Positions 15,742 to 24,638 are shown, counted from the first letter of the stretch. The stretch: DNA of 64,000 nt from Rhodocyclaceae bacterium (GCA_028869135.1 JAGWTC010000008.1:1-64000), one strand, 5' to 3'. Notes: generated by a model not told the origin, from the sequence alone. Program-made: numbers and translations.

Positions 15742-16445
15742 GCATTTTCTTCTGCGGCGACCCACATGGGAATTTCGAGCACATTGTCGAGGCCGTACAG
15801 CAGCATCGTCCGGCAGCCATTGTGCTTCTTGGCGATGTCCAAGCCCGACAGCCGCTTGAGCGAGAGCTGCAGGCAATTGTCGATCTCACAGAAGTCTGGT
15901 GGATTCATGGAAACCACGATACCGACAGCGATACTGATCACGATAACCTGTTCGAGTCAGCGCTGGCCGATCGGAATCTGCACGGCCGCGTCGTTGAAAT
16001 TGCCGGAGTGAGAGTTGCCGGCTTGGGCGGGGTTTTTCGGGGACAAATCTGGGGACCGCCTGACGCTGCTGCCTATCAGGCTCCCGCAGATTTTCTCCTG
16101 CGATGCGGGAAGGGGAACAGATGGCGCGATGGGCTGCCGCGGAAGCACCGCAGCTCGATCTTCCCGGCCGAGTATCAGCAGCTCATGTGTGAGCAGGCAG
16201 ATATTCTAGTAACGCATGCGGCACCGAGTTGCCACCCCCATGGATTCAGCGCAATTGATGAGCTAGCGCGCCGGTTGGGTGTACGGCAGACGTTCCATGG
16301 GCACCATCATCGGGACATCGATTACGTCGAGCACGCATCTCACCTTGGCTTCATGGCCTACGGCGTTGGGTTTTGCGGTGTCCAGGATCAGGACGGGCGG
16401 GTGATTCAGGCGTCGGACTTCGATGAGCACGAGGCGCCGGTTTAG
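15738..16445 (+). CDS. Calcineurin-like metallophosphoesterase 3
   Basis: A 235-residue phosphoesterase of a different branch from the two upstream. The ATG at 15738 overlaps the exonuclease TGA and has GGAG at good spacing. Motifs: CGDPHGNF (Asp/His; Pro replaces the usual variable residue), LLGDVQ, IHGNHDTD, VTHAAPS and FHGHHHRD. It resembles phage-lambda-type and diadenosine-tetraphosphatase-type phosphatases in layout, but I cannot name the substrate. Its last 95 bases are overlapped by the opposing HTH gene. Confidence 0.85.
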   Translation: MSIFFCGDPHGNFEHIVEAVQQHRPAAIVLLGDVQARQPLERELQAIVDLTEVWWIHGNHDTDSDTDHDNLFESALADRNLHGRVVEIAGVRVAGLGGVFRGQIWGPPDAAAYQAPADFLLRCGKGNRWRDGLPRKHRSSIFPAEYQQLMCEQADILVTHAAPSCHPHGFSAIDELARRLGVRQTFHGHHHRDIDYVEHASHLGFMAYGVGFCGVQDQDGRVIQASDFDEHEAPV

Positions 16446-16704
16446 CCGAAGACTTGGTTGAGGAGCGCGGGGCAGCGTCATGGGATGCCACCTCGCCCAA
16501 CTTCAACAGCTCACTGGGCGGAAGCCCGAGCGTCTCAGCGAGCCGGCAAATATTGAGGAGCGCGATGTTTCGCTGGCCGCGTTCAACACCACCCAAGTAG
16601 CTTCGTGCAATACCGCTCTCCAGCGCGAGCGTTTCCTGGGACCAGCCCTTCACCTTTCTGAGCTGAGCCAGGCGTTGCCCGAACAGCACTTTTGGATCGT
16701 CCAT
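16351..16704 (-). CDS. XRE-family HTH regulator
   Basis: A protein of about 117 residues from ATG 16704 (a TTG five codons upstream is an alternative). Residues 5-65 are an XRE helix-turn-helix: FGQRLAQLRKVKGWSQETLA, then SYLGGVERGQRNIAL. The tail is Pro/Arg/Ser-rich and probably disordered. The 3' end overlaps the third phosphoesterase gene by 95 bases tail to tail, and the tail composition may simply reflect that overlap. It may control the phosphoesterase operon by convergent transcription or binding elsewhere, but no operator was recognised. Confidence 0.75.
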   Translation of the reverse strand: MDDPKVLFGQRLAQLRKVKGWSQETLALESGIARSYLGGVERGQRNIALLNICRLAETLGLPPSELLKLGEVASHDAAPRSSTKSSAKPAPRAHRSPTPESPARPDPGHRKTQRRRP

Positions 16705-16834
16705 CTTTCCCGTGCCCAAAAGGAAAAGATGCTAGGGATATGACCTCTATCAGACGACGCCCTATGAGTGACAATTCAGCAAAGGTCATGCTATCTTTTG
16801 TTACTTATAGTGGCCGTCTGTTCTGGGAGGGAAT

Positions 16835-17287
16835 ATGGTCCTTTTGTTGATTATTGTTGTGTTAGTGGCTTTTTTTGTCTGGTACCACTGTGTCAACGTC
16901 AAACATGCGCAAAGCGTATTGGAAAAGATCGTTGCCAGGGCCAATGCTGAGCATGGGCTTGCCTTCAATTCCGATCCCGAAACTTCGGCCGGCAAGGCAA
17001 CCATTCTTTTCTCAACACACAGGCATTTGCTCTTCGATACAAGCAATCGAAAGCTGATGTTTGTGAATCCTGGGCGCCAGGAATACAGCGTGCATGATTA
17101 CAGCTACATTGACCGGTGGCAGCTAAACTGGGTGGAGCACTCAGTCAAAGGCCGGATGACTCACCGCGACGTGTATTTCGCACTCAGCACCAATGACATC
17201 AACTGCCCTGTGATCAACGTACCGATCATCTCGAAGAAGTATGGAGACGAGTGGAATCAACGCCTCAGACTACTCCTCAAGGGATGA
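16835..17287 (+). CDS. Membrane-anchored hypothetical protein
   Basis: A 150-residue protein with one N-terminal membrane segment (residues 2-17, LLLIIVVLVAFFVWY) and a cytosolic or periplasmic domain of about 130 residues. No family was recognised; the pattern around LLFDTSNRKLMFVNP suggests a small beta-rich domain. The ATG follows GGGAGGGAAT, a strong ribosome site. It stands alone between the HTH gene and a short hypothetical gene. Likely island cargo. Confidence 0.7.
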   Translation: MVLLLIIVVLVAFFVWYHCVNVKHAQSVLEKIVARANAEHGLAFNSDPETSAGKATILFSTHRHLLFDTSNRKLMFVNPGRQEYSVHDYSYIDRWQLNWVEHSVKGRMTHRDVYFALSTNDINCPVINVPIISKKYGDEWNQRLRLLLKG

Positions 17288-17326
17288 GCCAAGGAATCCC
17301 CGTACAAGTACCGCTGTAGCAAAAAG

Positions 17327-17602
17327 ATGCGAATAACAATTAACACAGCTCGAGAACTAGAGATCGTCCTATGGATGGCAGCTCAATCGCAAGGGAGACA
17401 TTGCGCGGATATCAATATTTCATCCGAAATTCGATTGTTTTTTGTTCACGACAAGGCTCCTCATCCCGCAGATATCGATTTCGACTCGATATTGCAGTCG
17501 CTTGCCGACAGCGGATTACGCCTCACTGCCGAAGTCACGGCCTCAATCCCCAAAAAGCTAAGGAAGGGTAGTGGTAATAAAGGCAAGTCAGCCTGCCGAT
17601 AG
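17327..17602 (+). CDS. Hypothetical protein next to nested transposon
   Basis: A 91-residue ORF, 39 bases after the previous gene, of unknown function with a basic end (KKLRKGSGNKGKSACR). No membrane segment is seen. Its stop lies 24 bases before the transposon target duplication, so the transposon landed just downstream and did not break it. There is no strong Shine-Dalgarno, hence moderate confidence. Confidence 0.5.
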   Translation: MRITINTARELEIVLWMAAQSQGRHCADINISSEIRLFFVHDKAPHPADIDFDSILQSLADSGLRLTAEVTASIPKKLRKGSGNKGKSACR

Positions 17603-17625
17603 GGGCGCCAGCCATTGCCGCTGGC

Positions 17626-17631
17626 CATAAC
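17626..17631 (+). repeat. Target-site duplication, left (CATAAC)
   Basis: CATAAC directly abuts the left TGAG end of the nested transposon. The same six bases follow its right end. Confidence 0.85.
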
Positions 17632-17755
17632 TGAGTATTCTCACCAAAACTGACAGATGTTCTCACATCAAAGTCGCCACTAGTTCTCTTCTCAAAACCG
17701 CCACCGATTCTCGTCTCAAAATCTCAATCGATTCGCTCTCTAAACCCGCCATATT
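17632..17755 (+). repeat. Left end array of 24-bp repeats
   Basis: After TGAG, five consecutive 24-base units start at 17636, 17660, 17684, 17708 and 17732. The consensus is near TTCTCNTCTCAAAACCGCCA followed by CCGA, with the outermost unit beginning TATTCTCA. They mirror the right-end array and are probably iterated transposase sites. Confidence 0.85.
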
Positions 17756-17784
17756 GAGATCGGCATCCAATTGAGCCCACTTTT

Positions 17785-20700
17785 TCACTGAAGCCTTGCA
17801 TATCGCCATGCCAAGCTCGGCATCACAAGAAGATTCAGGATAGTCGAGGTAAAGAGTCCCCCAAGAATCACCAATGCCATGGGGCCTTCGATTTCTCGGC
17901 CAGGATCGCCACTCCCAAGTGCAAGCGGCAACAGGCCAAGTGCAGTTGCCAAAGCCGTCATTAGGATTGGAGTCAATCGTTCAGAAGCGCCCTCCCAGGC
18001 AGTAGCGATACTCCACTCGCGACCCTCAGTTATCACAAGGTGTTCATAGTGAGAGAGCAGCATCACGGAGTTGCGTAGTGTGATCCCGAATAATGTGACA
18101 AAGCCGACCAGAGAGCCCAAAGTTAAATCGCCGCCAGTGGCGATCACTGCGATCAAGCCACCTGTCATCGCAAACGGTAGATTGAGCAGTACCAAGGCCA
18201 CGTTCTGCAGCCTGCGCAACACGATCCATAGCATCAAACTTATTGCTGCAGCAGCTACCATCGAGTGAATGACAAGATCGCGTAGTGCAGCAGATTGCGC
18301 CTCCGCAGCGCCACTGAACTCTACGTAGTAACCAGGGGTCGCCGCTATTTCCTGGCTGATCTGGCGTTTGGCTTCGACGACAAATGAGCCGACATCCCGG
18401 TCTCTCACATTGCTAGTAATTGCCTGTACACGTCGTGCACCTTTGTGGAGGACAGCATAGCGGCCCGAGGTGGCAAACACGTCGGCCAGTTGATCGAGCC
18501 GAACATACACGCCCGCACTGTTCCTCACCGTCATGGCCATCACATCGGCAATGCTTCGGCGCTCCTGCGGTGACTGGATTACATTGACGTTAAAAACCCG
18601 GTTGCCGTCATACACCTGGCCAACAATCGCTCCCTGAAATACGGTCTGGATGGTTTCCAGAACATCGACAGGCTCAAATCCCCAGCGTGCCAAGGCCTCT
18701 GGCTTCAGTCTTACGCCGATTTCCGGGGTGCCCGGCGGGGACTGGACCTGGACATCTGTCGCACCAGGGGCTTGGCCTAGTATCGCTGCAATCTGTTGCG
18801 CCTTTTCATCTAGGGTGTTCAAGTCCTGGCCGTACACATTCACGACGACGGCCGCCGTGTAGCCCGATAGAGTTTCCTCGACGCGTTCGGTCAGGAATGT
18901 CTTAACTGCGAAATTGATCCCAGGAAGGTCCTTGAGCGCATCGCGTATGGCATCCTCAGCGGCCTCAGCTTCTGCTTCCGTCGAAACAGACTTTAAATCT
19001 ACGTCGAATTCGCTGTAGTGCGTGCCCCAGGTGTCGTCAGCCTTTTCGGCACGGCCTGCGCGTTGAGCTGTTAGACGCACAAATGGTAACTTCATCAGTC
19101 GCTCGGAAATCAATTGCCCCGTACGCAAGGATTCCTGCAATGAAGTACCCGGTAGGGAGGACACATGCAGAATGTAATGCCCCTCCTTGAGCTCTGGTAA
19201 GAAATTGCTGCGCAGGAACGGAATGGAAATGACCGTTAGAAGTGCTAATACCGCGACACCACCAATAGCTAAACGGTAGTGCTGCTCTATGGATAGAAGA
19301 AGCTTCCGGTATGTGCGCTTCAAGCGCCCAGCAAGTGGAGGATCGTGCTCAGGCAAGTTACTTTGCGGAAGCAGTAGCATGCAAAGTGCAGGCGTTACGG
19401 TAACTGCAACGACCAGTGATGCCAAGGTGGCCAATAGATACGCGCCTGCCAACGGCGAGAACAATCGACCGCCCAGTCCTGGCAAGGTCAGAACTGGCAG
19501 GAACACTAGGGCAATCGCTAAAGTGGCATAGACCACGGCGCTTCGGACCTCGAATACTGCGCTGCCGATCACTTCCAGTGCTGGAAGTGGTGCTGTCGCC
19601 TTGCGGTTTTCCTGAAGCCGCCGATATGCATTCTCGACCACGATGATTGCATCATCGACCAGCAGGCCGATGGCAATAGCCAAACCTCCCAACGTCATCG
19701 TATTCAAACTGATGTCGAACTCAGCCATAACGGTCACGGCGGCAATCAACGACAGCGGAATCGCAGATAGCGCGATCACCGATGTCCGCCAGTTCATCAG
19801 GAACAAGGCTACGACAATGACGACAAGTGCAGCGCCGATTGCCAGAGATATTTTGACGTTATGGGTAGCGATTGCAATGAAATTGGCTGGGCGGAAGGTG
19901 TCGGTATGCAATCTGAGTTGCTCTGCATCAAGAGCAGGCTTCAAATCACCCAGAACACGCTCAACTGCTTCCGTCGTGGCAACCGTATTACCGCCGTATT
20001 GCTCTGAAATCACTAACTGGACTGCCTGCTTCCCATCTTGTAGAGCCGCGCCAATCGGTACTTCTGGCGCCTCCTTTACATCTGCGACATCCCCGAGGAT
20101 AAGGTTGGCGCCGTTCCGCTGTCGAATAACGGTTTGTGCCAATGCTTGGGGCGTAATGGACTGGCCGTAGGTCTGGATCACAATGCGCTGGTTGGCATTG
20201 TCGATGAAGCCTGCTCCGCGAACGCCGGTAGCGCGTCGCGCGGCATCCATCACTTCGCTCAATGACACGTCATATCGCAGTAGCTGTTGCCGTTTGACCT
20301 GAATCTGTAGTTCTTTGGTTTCACCGCCAAATACCGCCACCTTGGCCACACCTGGCACGGCCAGTAAACGTGGCTTGATCAGCCAGTCCGCAGCAGTTCG
20401 TACATCCATGAGCGAACGTGTGTCGGAAGTTAGTGCAATGACCATCATCATGCTGACCGAGGAGGTCAGCGGAGACAAGGTCGGTGCTTGAACACCTGCC
20501 GGCAACTGTCCGGCCAGGGCGCTCAGGCGCTCGGCCAGATTCTGCCGGTCACGGTAAATGTCGGTCTTGGGATCGAATGTCGCGGTAATGACAGACAAGC
20601 CCTGAATTGACTGCGAACGCAACGTTTCGATGCCAGCTACGCCATTGACGGCATTCTCGATAGGCTGAGTGATCAGCACCTCTACCTGTTCAGGGGCAAG

Positions 20701-20889
20701 ACCCAGAGCCTCGGTCTGGATTGTGACTTGCGGCGGCGCGAACTCCGGAAATACGTCGTATCGCGCTTTGTCGAACGCATAGAACCCGTAGGCGGTTAGC
20801 ACCAGCGTTAGGGCAATCACAACGCCCCGGAAGCGAAGGCAGAAATCGGTGACTGCGGCAATTGGGCCAGAAATGGGGGGGCGTTTCAT
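17785..20889 (-). CDS. Heavy-metal RND efflux pump, inner-membrane subunit (CzcA/CusA family)
   Basis: A 1034-residue proton-driven RND transporter of the heavy-metal (HME) group, spanning the inner membrane with 12 segments and two large periplasmic loops. TM4 carries GLAIAIGLLVDDAIIVVEN with D412, D413 and E419, the proton-relay region. This differs from the classical CzcA (DFG...D..VVIVEN) and CusA (AIGAMVDAAIVMIEN) patterns, so the metal cannot be assigned. Full length compared with the family. The start overlaps the adaptor gene by four bases. Last gene of a small-gene, C, B, A operon on the transposon. Confidence 0.93.
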   Translation of the reverse strand: MKRPPISGPIAAVTDFCLRFRGVVIALTLVLTAYGFYAFDKARYDVFPEFAPPQVTIQTEALGLAPEQVEVLITQPIENAVNGVAGIETLRSQSIQGLSVITATFDPKTDIYRDRQNLAERLSALAGQLPAGVQAPTLSPLTSSVSMMMVIALTSDTRSLMDVRTAADWLIKPRLLAVPGVAKVAVFGGETKELQIQVKRQQLLRYDVSLSEVMDAARRATGVRGAGFIDNANQRIVIQTYGQSITPQALAQTVIRQRNGANLILGDVADVKEAPEVPIGAALQDGKQAVQLVISEQYGGNTVATTEAVERVLGDLKPALDAEQLRLHTDTFRPANFIAIATHNVKISLAIGAALVVIVVALFLMNWRTSVIALSAIPLSLIAAVTVMAEFDISLNTMTLGGLAIAIGLLVDDAIIVVENAYRRLQENRKATAPLPALEVIGSAVFEVRSAVVYATLAIALVFLPVLTLPGLGGRLFSPLAGAYLLATLASLVVAVTVTPALCMLLLPQSNLPEHDPPLAGRLKRTYRKLLLSIEQHYRLAIGGVAVLALLTVISIPFLRSNFLPELKEGHYILHVSSLPGTSLQESLRTGQLISERLMKLPFVRLTAQRAGRAEKADDTWGTHYSEFDVDLKSVSTEAEAEAAEDAIRDALKDLPGINFAVKTFLTERVEETLSGYTAAVVVNVYGQDLNTLDEKAQQIAAILGQAPGATDVQVQSPPGTPEIGVRLKPEALARWGFEPVDVLETIQTVFQGAIVGQVYDGNRVFNVNVIQSPQERRSIADVMAMTVRNSAGVYVRLDQLADVFATSGRYAVLHKGARRVQAITSNVRDRDVGSFVVEAKRQISQEIAATPGYYVEFSGAAEAQSAALRDLVIHSMVAAAAISLMLWIVLRRLQNVALVLLNLPFAMTGGLIAVIATGGDLTLGSLVGFVTLFGITLRNSVMLLSHYEHLVITEGREWSIATAWEGASERLTPILMTALATALGLLPLALGSGDPGREIEGPMALVILGGLFTSTILNLLVMPSLAWRYARLQ

Positions 20890-21896
20890 TCGTCATCCCC
20901 ACTAAGTTTGATTTGCTTGCGCATCTCCTCGGATAGCAAGGCCTGGGCACCACGAACGACCGTTGGCGCATTGGGAATGGCAGAAAACCAGCCTTGATTG
21001 ACTTGTTTTGCGCCCACAAGCTCCCGACGTTCGAATCGGCCATCTGCCGTGCTTTGATAGAACCAGGGTTTGCCTTGCCACCATACGACTGCTGTGTCTG
21101 GGAGCAGCGCCCCGGTTTGCGCTATGCCCGTGGGCAGGTCAGCCGACAAGGTCATACCGGGCACGATGCCATCGGCTGCAACGGTGTAGTAATAGGCACT
21201 CCCCTGAACATGCGGGTCGGTCTGAGGAGAGGCCGACAGTAACTTTGCCGAGACCCAGTGCTGGCTATCGTTCGAGACTTTCAGGGTTGTCGGCCCAGCA
21301 ATTAGCCCAACATTGGATGGCACTGCCACACGGAGCAGCACTTCCTTCCCGTCGATCAACCTTCGGAAAAGCGGGCCGTTCTCGACTAGTGCCGTTGTCA
21401 GTACATCGCCCCATTTGCGACGCGTACCACCCAACGTTGCATCGAGCGCGACACTGGCTGCTCGGGCATTTGCTTCGTCACCGCGCCAAACAGCTTCGGC
21501 TGCCTGCAATGCTTTGTCCGAAACGTTATGGTCGTCAGCATGGAGCGCCTGAACCCGTTGATACTCGCGGCGTGAAGCTTCGAGCACTGCTGCCGCTTTT
21601 TGCGACTGAGCCTTTGCTGTCGCGATGCTTCCCGCAGCATCGGTCAGTTCCTGAATTGGGAGTGCTGTCGCGATGGTTCGCGTGCCGGCATCGTAGCTGC
21701 CCGCTTCAAGTGTCCGGGTTTCGATACCCGCGCGTACAACTGCACCGGCCTCTAGCGTTACACCAAGTTTCGTATCGACAGCAACAGCGGTATTGGATTC
21801 AGTTTTGTCGTGGTCACTGGCTGAATTGATCACATAGATGGCTGCGGCAGCGAGACAGAGACCGCCAATGCTGAATGCAAGCGTTGATTTTTTCAT
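20886..21896 (-). CDS. RND efflux periplasmic adaptor (CzcB-like)
   Basis: A 336-residue membrane-fusion protein linking the RND pump to the outer-membrane channel. It has an N-terminal membrane anchor or signal (residues 1-26), a helical hairpin around residues 90-150 (TAKAQSQKAAAVLEASRREY), and beta-barrel and membrane-proximal domains after it. It is shorter than many CzcB proteins and lacks an obvious His-rich N-terminal metal domain. It starts two bases from the channel gene and overlaps the pump gene by four, so the three are cotranslated. Confidence 0.9.
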   Translation of the reverse strand: MKKSTLAFSIGGLCLAAAAIYVINSASDHDKTESNTAVAVDTKLGVTLEAGAVVRAGIETRTLEAGSYDAGTRTIATALPIQELTDAAGSIATAKAQSQKAAAVLEASRREYQRVQALHADDHNVSDKALQAAEAVWRGDEANARAASVALDATLGGTRRKWGDVLTTALVENGPLFRRLIDGKEVLLRVAVPSNVGLIAGPTTLKVSNDSQHWVSAKLLSASPQTDPHVQGSAYYYTVAADGIVPGMTLSADLPTGIAQTGALLPDTAVVWWQGKPWFYQSTADGRFERRELVGAKQVNQGWFSAIPNAPTVVRGAQALLSEEMRKQIKLSGDDE

Positions 21897-21898
21897 TA

Positions 21899-23311
21899 CT
21901 ATTCTCCTTGGGCCTGAACTCGGCCCAGTGGTCGAGATGTGTCATGAGCAAGCGGGCGACGCAGTGCGTCTTCCAGCTTGCCCAAAGCGTTTTGTGCTTG
22001 AACTAGCGCGTCAATACGGGATTTGTCGGCAGCGGTGGCCTGATAACTGGCGCTCAGCCACTCGATACGATCAATCTGCCCTGCAGTAAAGGCGGCGCGA
22101 GCAGTACGTTCTGTTGCTTTCTGCTGGCGTAGGATGTCCTGGGCTGTCCCGTAAGTCTGAAGTGCATGGCGATAGACAGTCATTGCCTGCTCGACTTCGC
22201 CAATTGCCTTGGCTTGAACTGACGCGAAGGTGGCGGCCATTTCTTCCCGCTTGGCCTGCGCGAGAGCAATGCCACCCTGATTCTGGTTCAACAGAGGCAA
22301 TGCCAACGACAACCCAAGAGACCATTTGGCTGCACCCTGATCCCAGGTGTAGCCTGGACCAATCGAGAAGTCTGGATACTGCTTAGCGATTTCCAGCTGG
22401 AGCGCGATTTGACTGGCTTCATAGTTGGCCAACGCAGCCAGTACGTCCGGGCGATTAAGCAGGGCCTGCCGGCGCGCCTCTGGTGCAGGGAGTGCATCAA
22501 TCGCAGGGAGCGTTTCGAACTCCGAAAAATCGACTGTTACTTCATCCAGAGCCACGTTGCTGACACCAATAGAAGCTGCCAACCGTACTCGACCTTCATC
22601 TTGCTGTTTGCGCGCCTCAGTTAGCAGCAGACGGGTCTGGTTCAAAGCCAACTGGGTTTGCGTCAAATCGGGGCGAGCGATATAACCCGCTGCCAAGCGC
22701 TTTTCCATTGCAGCTACAAATGCTTCCTGGCTTGCCTGGAGGCGAGTGACGGTAGCTTCGGTCGGATAGGCCGCCAACATGGCCGCCCTGACGCGGCTAC
22801 GAACTTGCCAGCGTATGTCCGCTTCGCGCCAGGCTGCCGCATTGATCAGCTGACGACTTTGTTGGATGCGGTGATCGCGCTTGCCCGCTGTTTCAACAGG
22901 CACATCCAGCGTAAAACCATAGGTCCAAGGGGATGTGCCCGATACTGCATCCTGATTCTTCTGGATGATTGTTGAAAGACCGGGATTCGGGCGCTGGCCT
23001 GCAACAATCAGTCCGGCTTCTGCACTGTGCCGTTCGGCAATGGCGACCGCCACGTCGGGATTAAAGCGTGCTGCCACCAAGGAAAGATCAGGAAAACGCC
23101 ATAAAGCAGGCGGCCAAGGCTCGGCTTTACGGCCTAAGCCATCTTCAAGGGCTTGTCGTGCTTCCGCGCTATCGAGTCGGCGGGACTCAAAGCTAAAGCT
23201 CTGGGCAGCCGGATCGATTGGCTGTGGAACATAGGTGGCGCATGCCGCGAGCATGGCTGCGCACATACTGGCTGCGCATAGGCGCAAGCCAGCACGAGAC
23301 TGGATAAACAT
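21899..23311 (-). CDS. TolC-family outer-membrane channel (CzcC-like)
   Basis: A 470-residue outer-membrane efflux protein. The N-terminus is a lipoprotein-type signal, with LAACATYVPQ near residue 22 giving a lipobox cysteine. Two homologous outer-membrane-efflux repeats follow, with long helices such as ARQALLNRPDVLAALANYEA and PGYTWDQGAAKWSLGLSLAL. It forms the trimeric exit duct for the RND pump. It is the second gene of the operon, 58 bases after the small upstream gene. Confidence 0.9.
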   Translation of the reverse strand: MFIQSRAGLRLCAASMCAAMLAACATYVPQPIDPAAQSFSFESRRLDSAEARQALEDGLGRKAEPWPPALWRFPDLSLVAARFNPDVAVAIAERHSAEAGLIVAGQRPNPGLSTIIQKNQDAVSGTSPWTYGFTLDVPVETAGKRDHRIQQSRQLINAAAWREADIRWQVRSRVRAAMLAAYPTEATVTRLQASQEAFVAAMEKRLAAGYIARPDLTQTQLALNQTRLLLTEARKQQDEGRVRLAASIGVSNVALDEVTVDFSEFETLPAIDALPAPEARRQALLNRPDVLAALANYEASQIALQLEIAKQYPDFSIGPGYTWDQGAAKWSLGLSLALPLLNQNQGGIALAQAKREEMAATFASVQAKAIGEVEQAMTVYRHALQTYGTAQDILRQQKATERTARAAFTAGQIDRIEWLSASYQATAADKSRIDALVQAQNALGKLEDALRRPLAHDTSRPLGRVQAQGE

Positions 23312-23369
23312 GAATACTCCCGCAAGAAAACACGTGCAGGCACGGGCAAGCCATGCCTACGGCTTAACG

Positions 23370-23735
23370 TCAGGCCGTTTGTGTTTGCCTTGGCGGCCGC
23401 TCAAGGCGATTGCTGGGAGGTGATGGAAGATGAAACGCTACGGCTTGGGGGGCTTCTTGACTTGTCTGCCGTAATACAAAGCTCATTTCCCGCGTCGGCA
23501 ATGGGACGTTAGCGAGCAGGTTTTCATAGCCACCATGGTGAGCCAGGGCTGGATGGTCAATGTCTTGTGGTGCAGCTTTACTCTCTTGCGGGGAATCAGC
23601 CATAGATACGTGGATTGGCTGGCTGTTCTCCTCCATTATTTCGTCAAAATAAGGTGCATCTCCCAAGTTGAGCACGACGCACAACAGGAGAAAGTAACGA
23701 AATAGTGTTTGGAAGCGCAACCTCATCAGACGCAT
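23370..23735 (-). CDS. Small secreted protein at head of metal-efflux operon
   Basis: A 121-residue protein with an N-terminal hydrophobic segment (residues 8-24) that looks like a signal or anchor, then a polar domain with DIDHPALAHHGGYE and a Pro/Arg-rich end. It occupies the place of czcI in czcICBA-type operons, first gene before C, B and A. CzcI is a small periplasmic regulator, but sequence similarity is not evident to me, so this is position-based inference only. Confidence 0.6.
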   Translation of the reverse strand: MRLMRLRFQTLFRYFLLLCVVLNLGDAPYFDEIMEENSQPIHVSMADSPQESKAAPQDIDHPALAHHGGYENLLANVPLPTREMSFVLRQTSQEAPQAVAFHLPSPPSNRLERPPRQTQTA

Positions 23736-23845
23736 TCAATCTGTTTTAACTGTGTCAGTCAAGTTGCTGCGGCGCACAACCTCCAAGTTCGGCACGGAAA
23801 GCGTGGGTACTCTGGGAAGGATGTAACGCAAGGTTAGGCGAGCAT

Positions 23846-24475
23846 GTGCCTAATGCTGCGCTGGTGCGCCATGCTGAAGAGGTGGTTCCAAGATCGGGTT
23901 GGGTGCTACGCCACGTGATCTGGCAAGTATTGCGATCAACTGGCCCCATCAAGCAGCATGCGCTGAAATGGATACGTCAGCTTGATCTTGATGTGCAGCA
24001 GATTGTATTGGGTCCTTACGGATCACCGGTCGGAGGTGCAAGCCGTCATACGTTGGGATCACTAGAACGACGGGCTAGCTTAGATAGCTTGGCTGCACTA
24101 ACAATTCTGATGTTACTTCGCCATGAGGAAGGTGAGTTGGAGTGGGCCTGGCTGCATGCCTATAGTGTCTTCCGGGTGCTGTTACTCATGGGAACGCATC
24201 TTGAGCAGCATGGCGTGGCTCAAAAAGTGTTTGAGCTTTATTCGGAGCGAGTATTCAGCTTGGCAGTGTTTGATGGAAAGCGCATGGACCTGTCCAACTA
24301 TGACTATGTCTTTGCGGCAAATCATTTGGTAGGGATTGCAAACCGGGTCAAGGAAAGACATGCAACCCAGCGTGACCGCAGAATGTGGACGTTTTATGCG
24401 TTGCAGGCGCTAACCGGTCTATACGAGCAGCGATTCAAAAAGTATTTCGAAATTCCGCTGGTGGCGGTTTTGTGA
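23846..24475 (+). pseudogene. Unknown ORF, probably 5'-truncated, at transposon right end
   Basis: The frame is open from 23750, after a TAA at 23747. It encodes at least 209 residues from GTG 23846 but has no Shine-Dalgarno. Protein-like sequence seems to continue upstream of this start (WEGCNARLGEH), suggesting the true beginning is lost. The product is helical and basic, with RASLDSLAALTILMLLRHEE and YEQRFKKYFEIPLVAVL. No transposase catalytic motif was recognised. Its stop lies inside the first 24-bp repeat of the right end. Genes at this place in end-repeat transposons often serve transposition, so it may be a remnant of the lost transposition genes; that is speculation. Confidence 0.45.
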
Positions 24476-24605
24476 CGAGAATCGATGGCGGTTTTGAGAT
24501 GCGGCTTTGTGTCGGTTTTGCGATGCGAACGGGTGGCGGAATTGAGACGCGAATCGGTGGCGGTGTTCACATGCGAACCACTGGCTGTTTTAATGAGAAT
24601 ACTCA
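24458..24605 (-). repeat. Right end array of 24-bp repeats
   Basis: Six consecutive units of exactly 24 bases start at 24458, 24482, 24506, 24530, 24554 and 24578. They are followed by CTCA at the tip. On the minus strand they read near TTCGCATCTCAAAACCGCCA then CCGA, the same as the left array. The outermost unit is TATTCTCATTAAAACAGCCA then GTGG. Confidence 0.88.
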
Positions 24606-24611
24606 CATAAC
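24606..24611 (+). repeat. Target-site duplication, right (CATAAC)
   Basis: CATAAC immediately follows the right TGAGAATACTCA tip, identical to 17626-17631. Confidence 0.85.
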
Positions 24612-24638
24612 TCCTACGATCTCTATGTGAGCTCACTG

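Larger units (their letters stand above)
17632..24605. mobile_element. Nested 6974-bp metal-efflux transposon
   Basis: The ends are TGAGTATTCTCA (left) and TGAGAATACTCA (right), inverted copies, extended inward with two mismatches as AAAAC. CATAAC is duplicated outside both ends. Inside each end are tandem 24-bp repeats, five on the left and six on the right. The contents are an RND metal-efflux operon, a small upstream gene and one truncated unknown ORF; no transposase was recognised. Multiple binding sites at the ends are typical of DDE transposons of the Tn7/Tn5053/IS21 type. The six-base duplication and the family remain to be assigned. Confidence 0.85.

Noticed and set aside
17632-17755. 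CRISPR-like array
   Set aside because: The 24-base units are contiguous with no unique spacers, occur inverted at both ends of a transposon and are degenerate, so they are end repeats.
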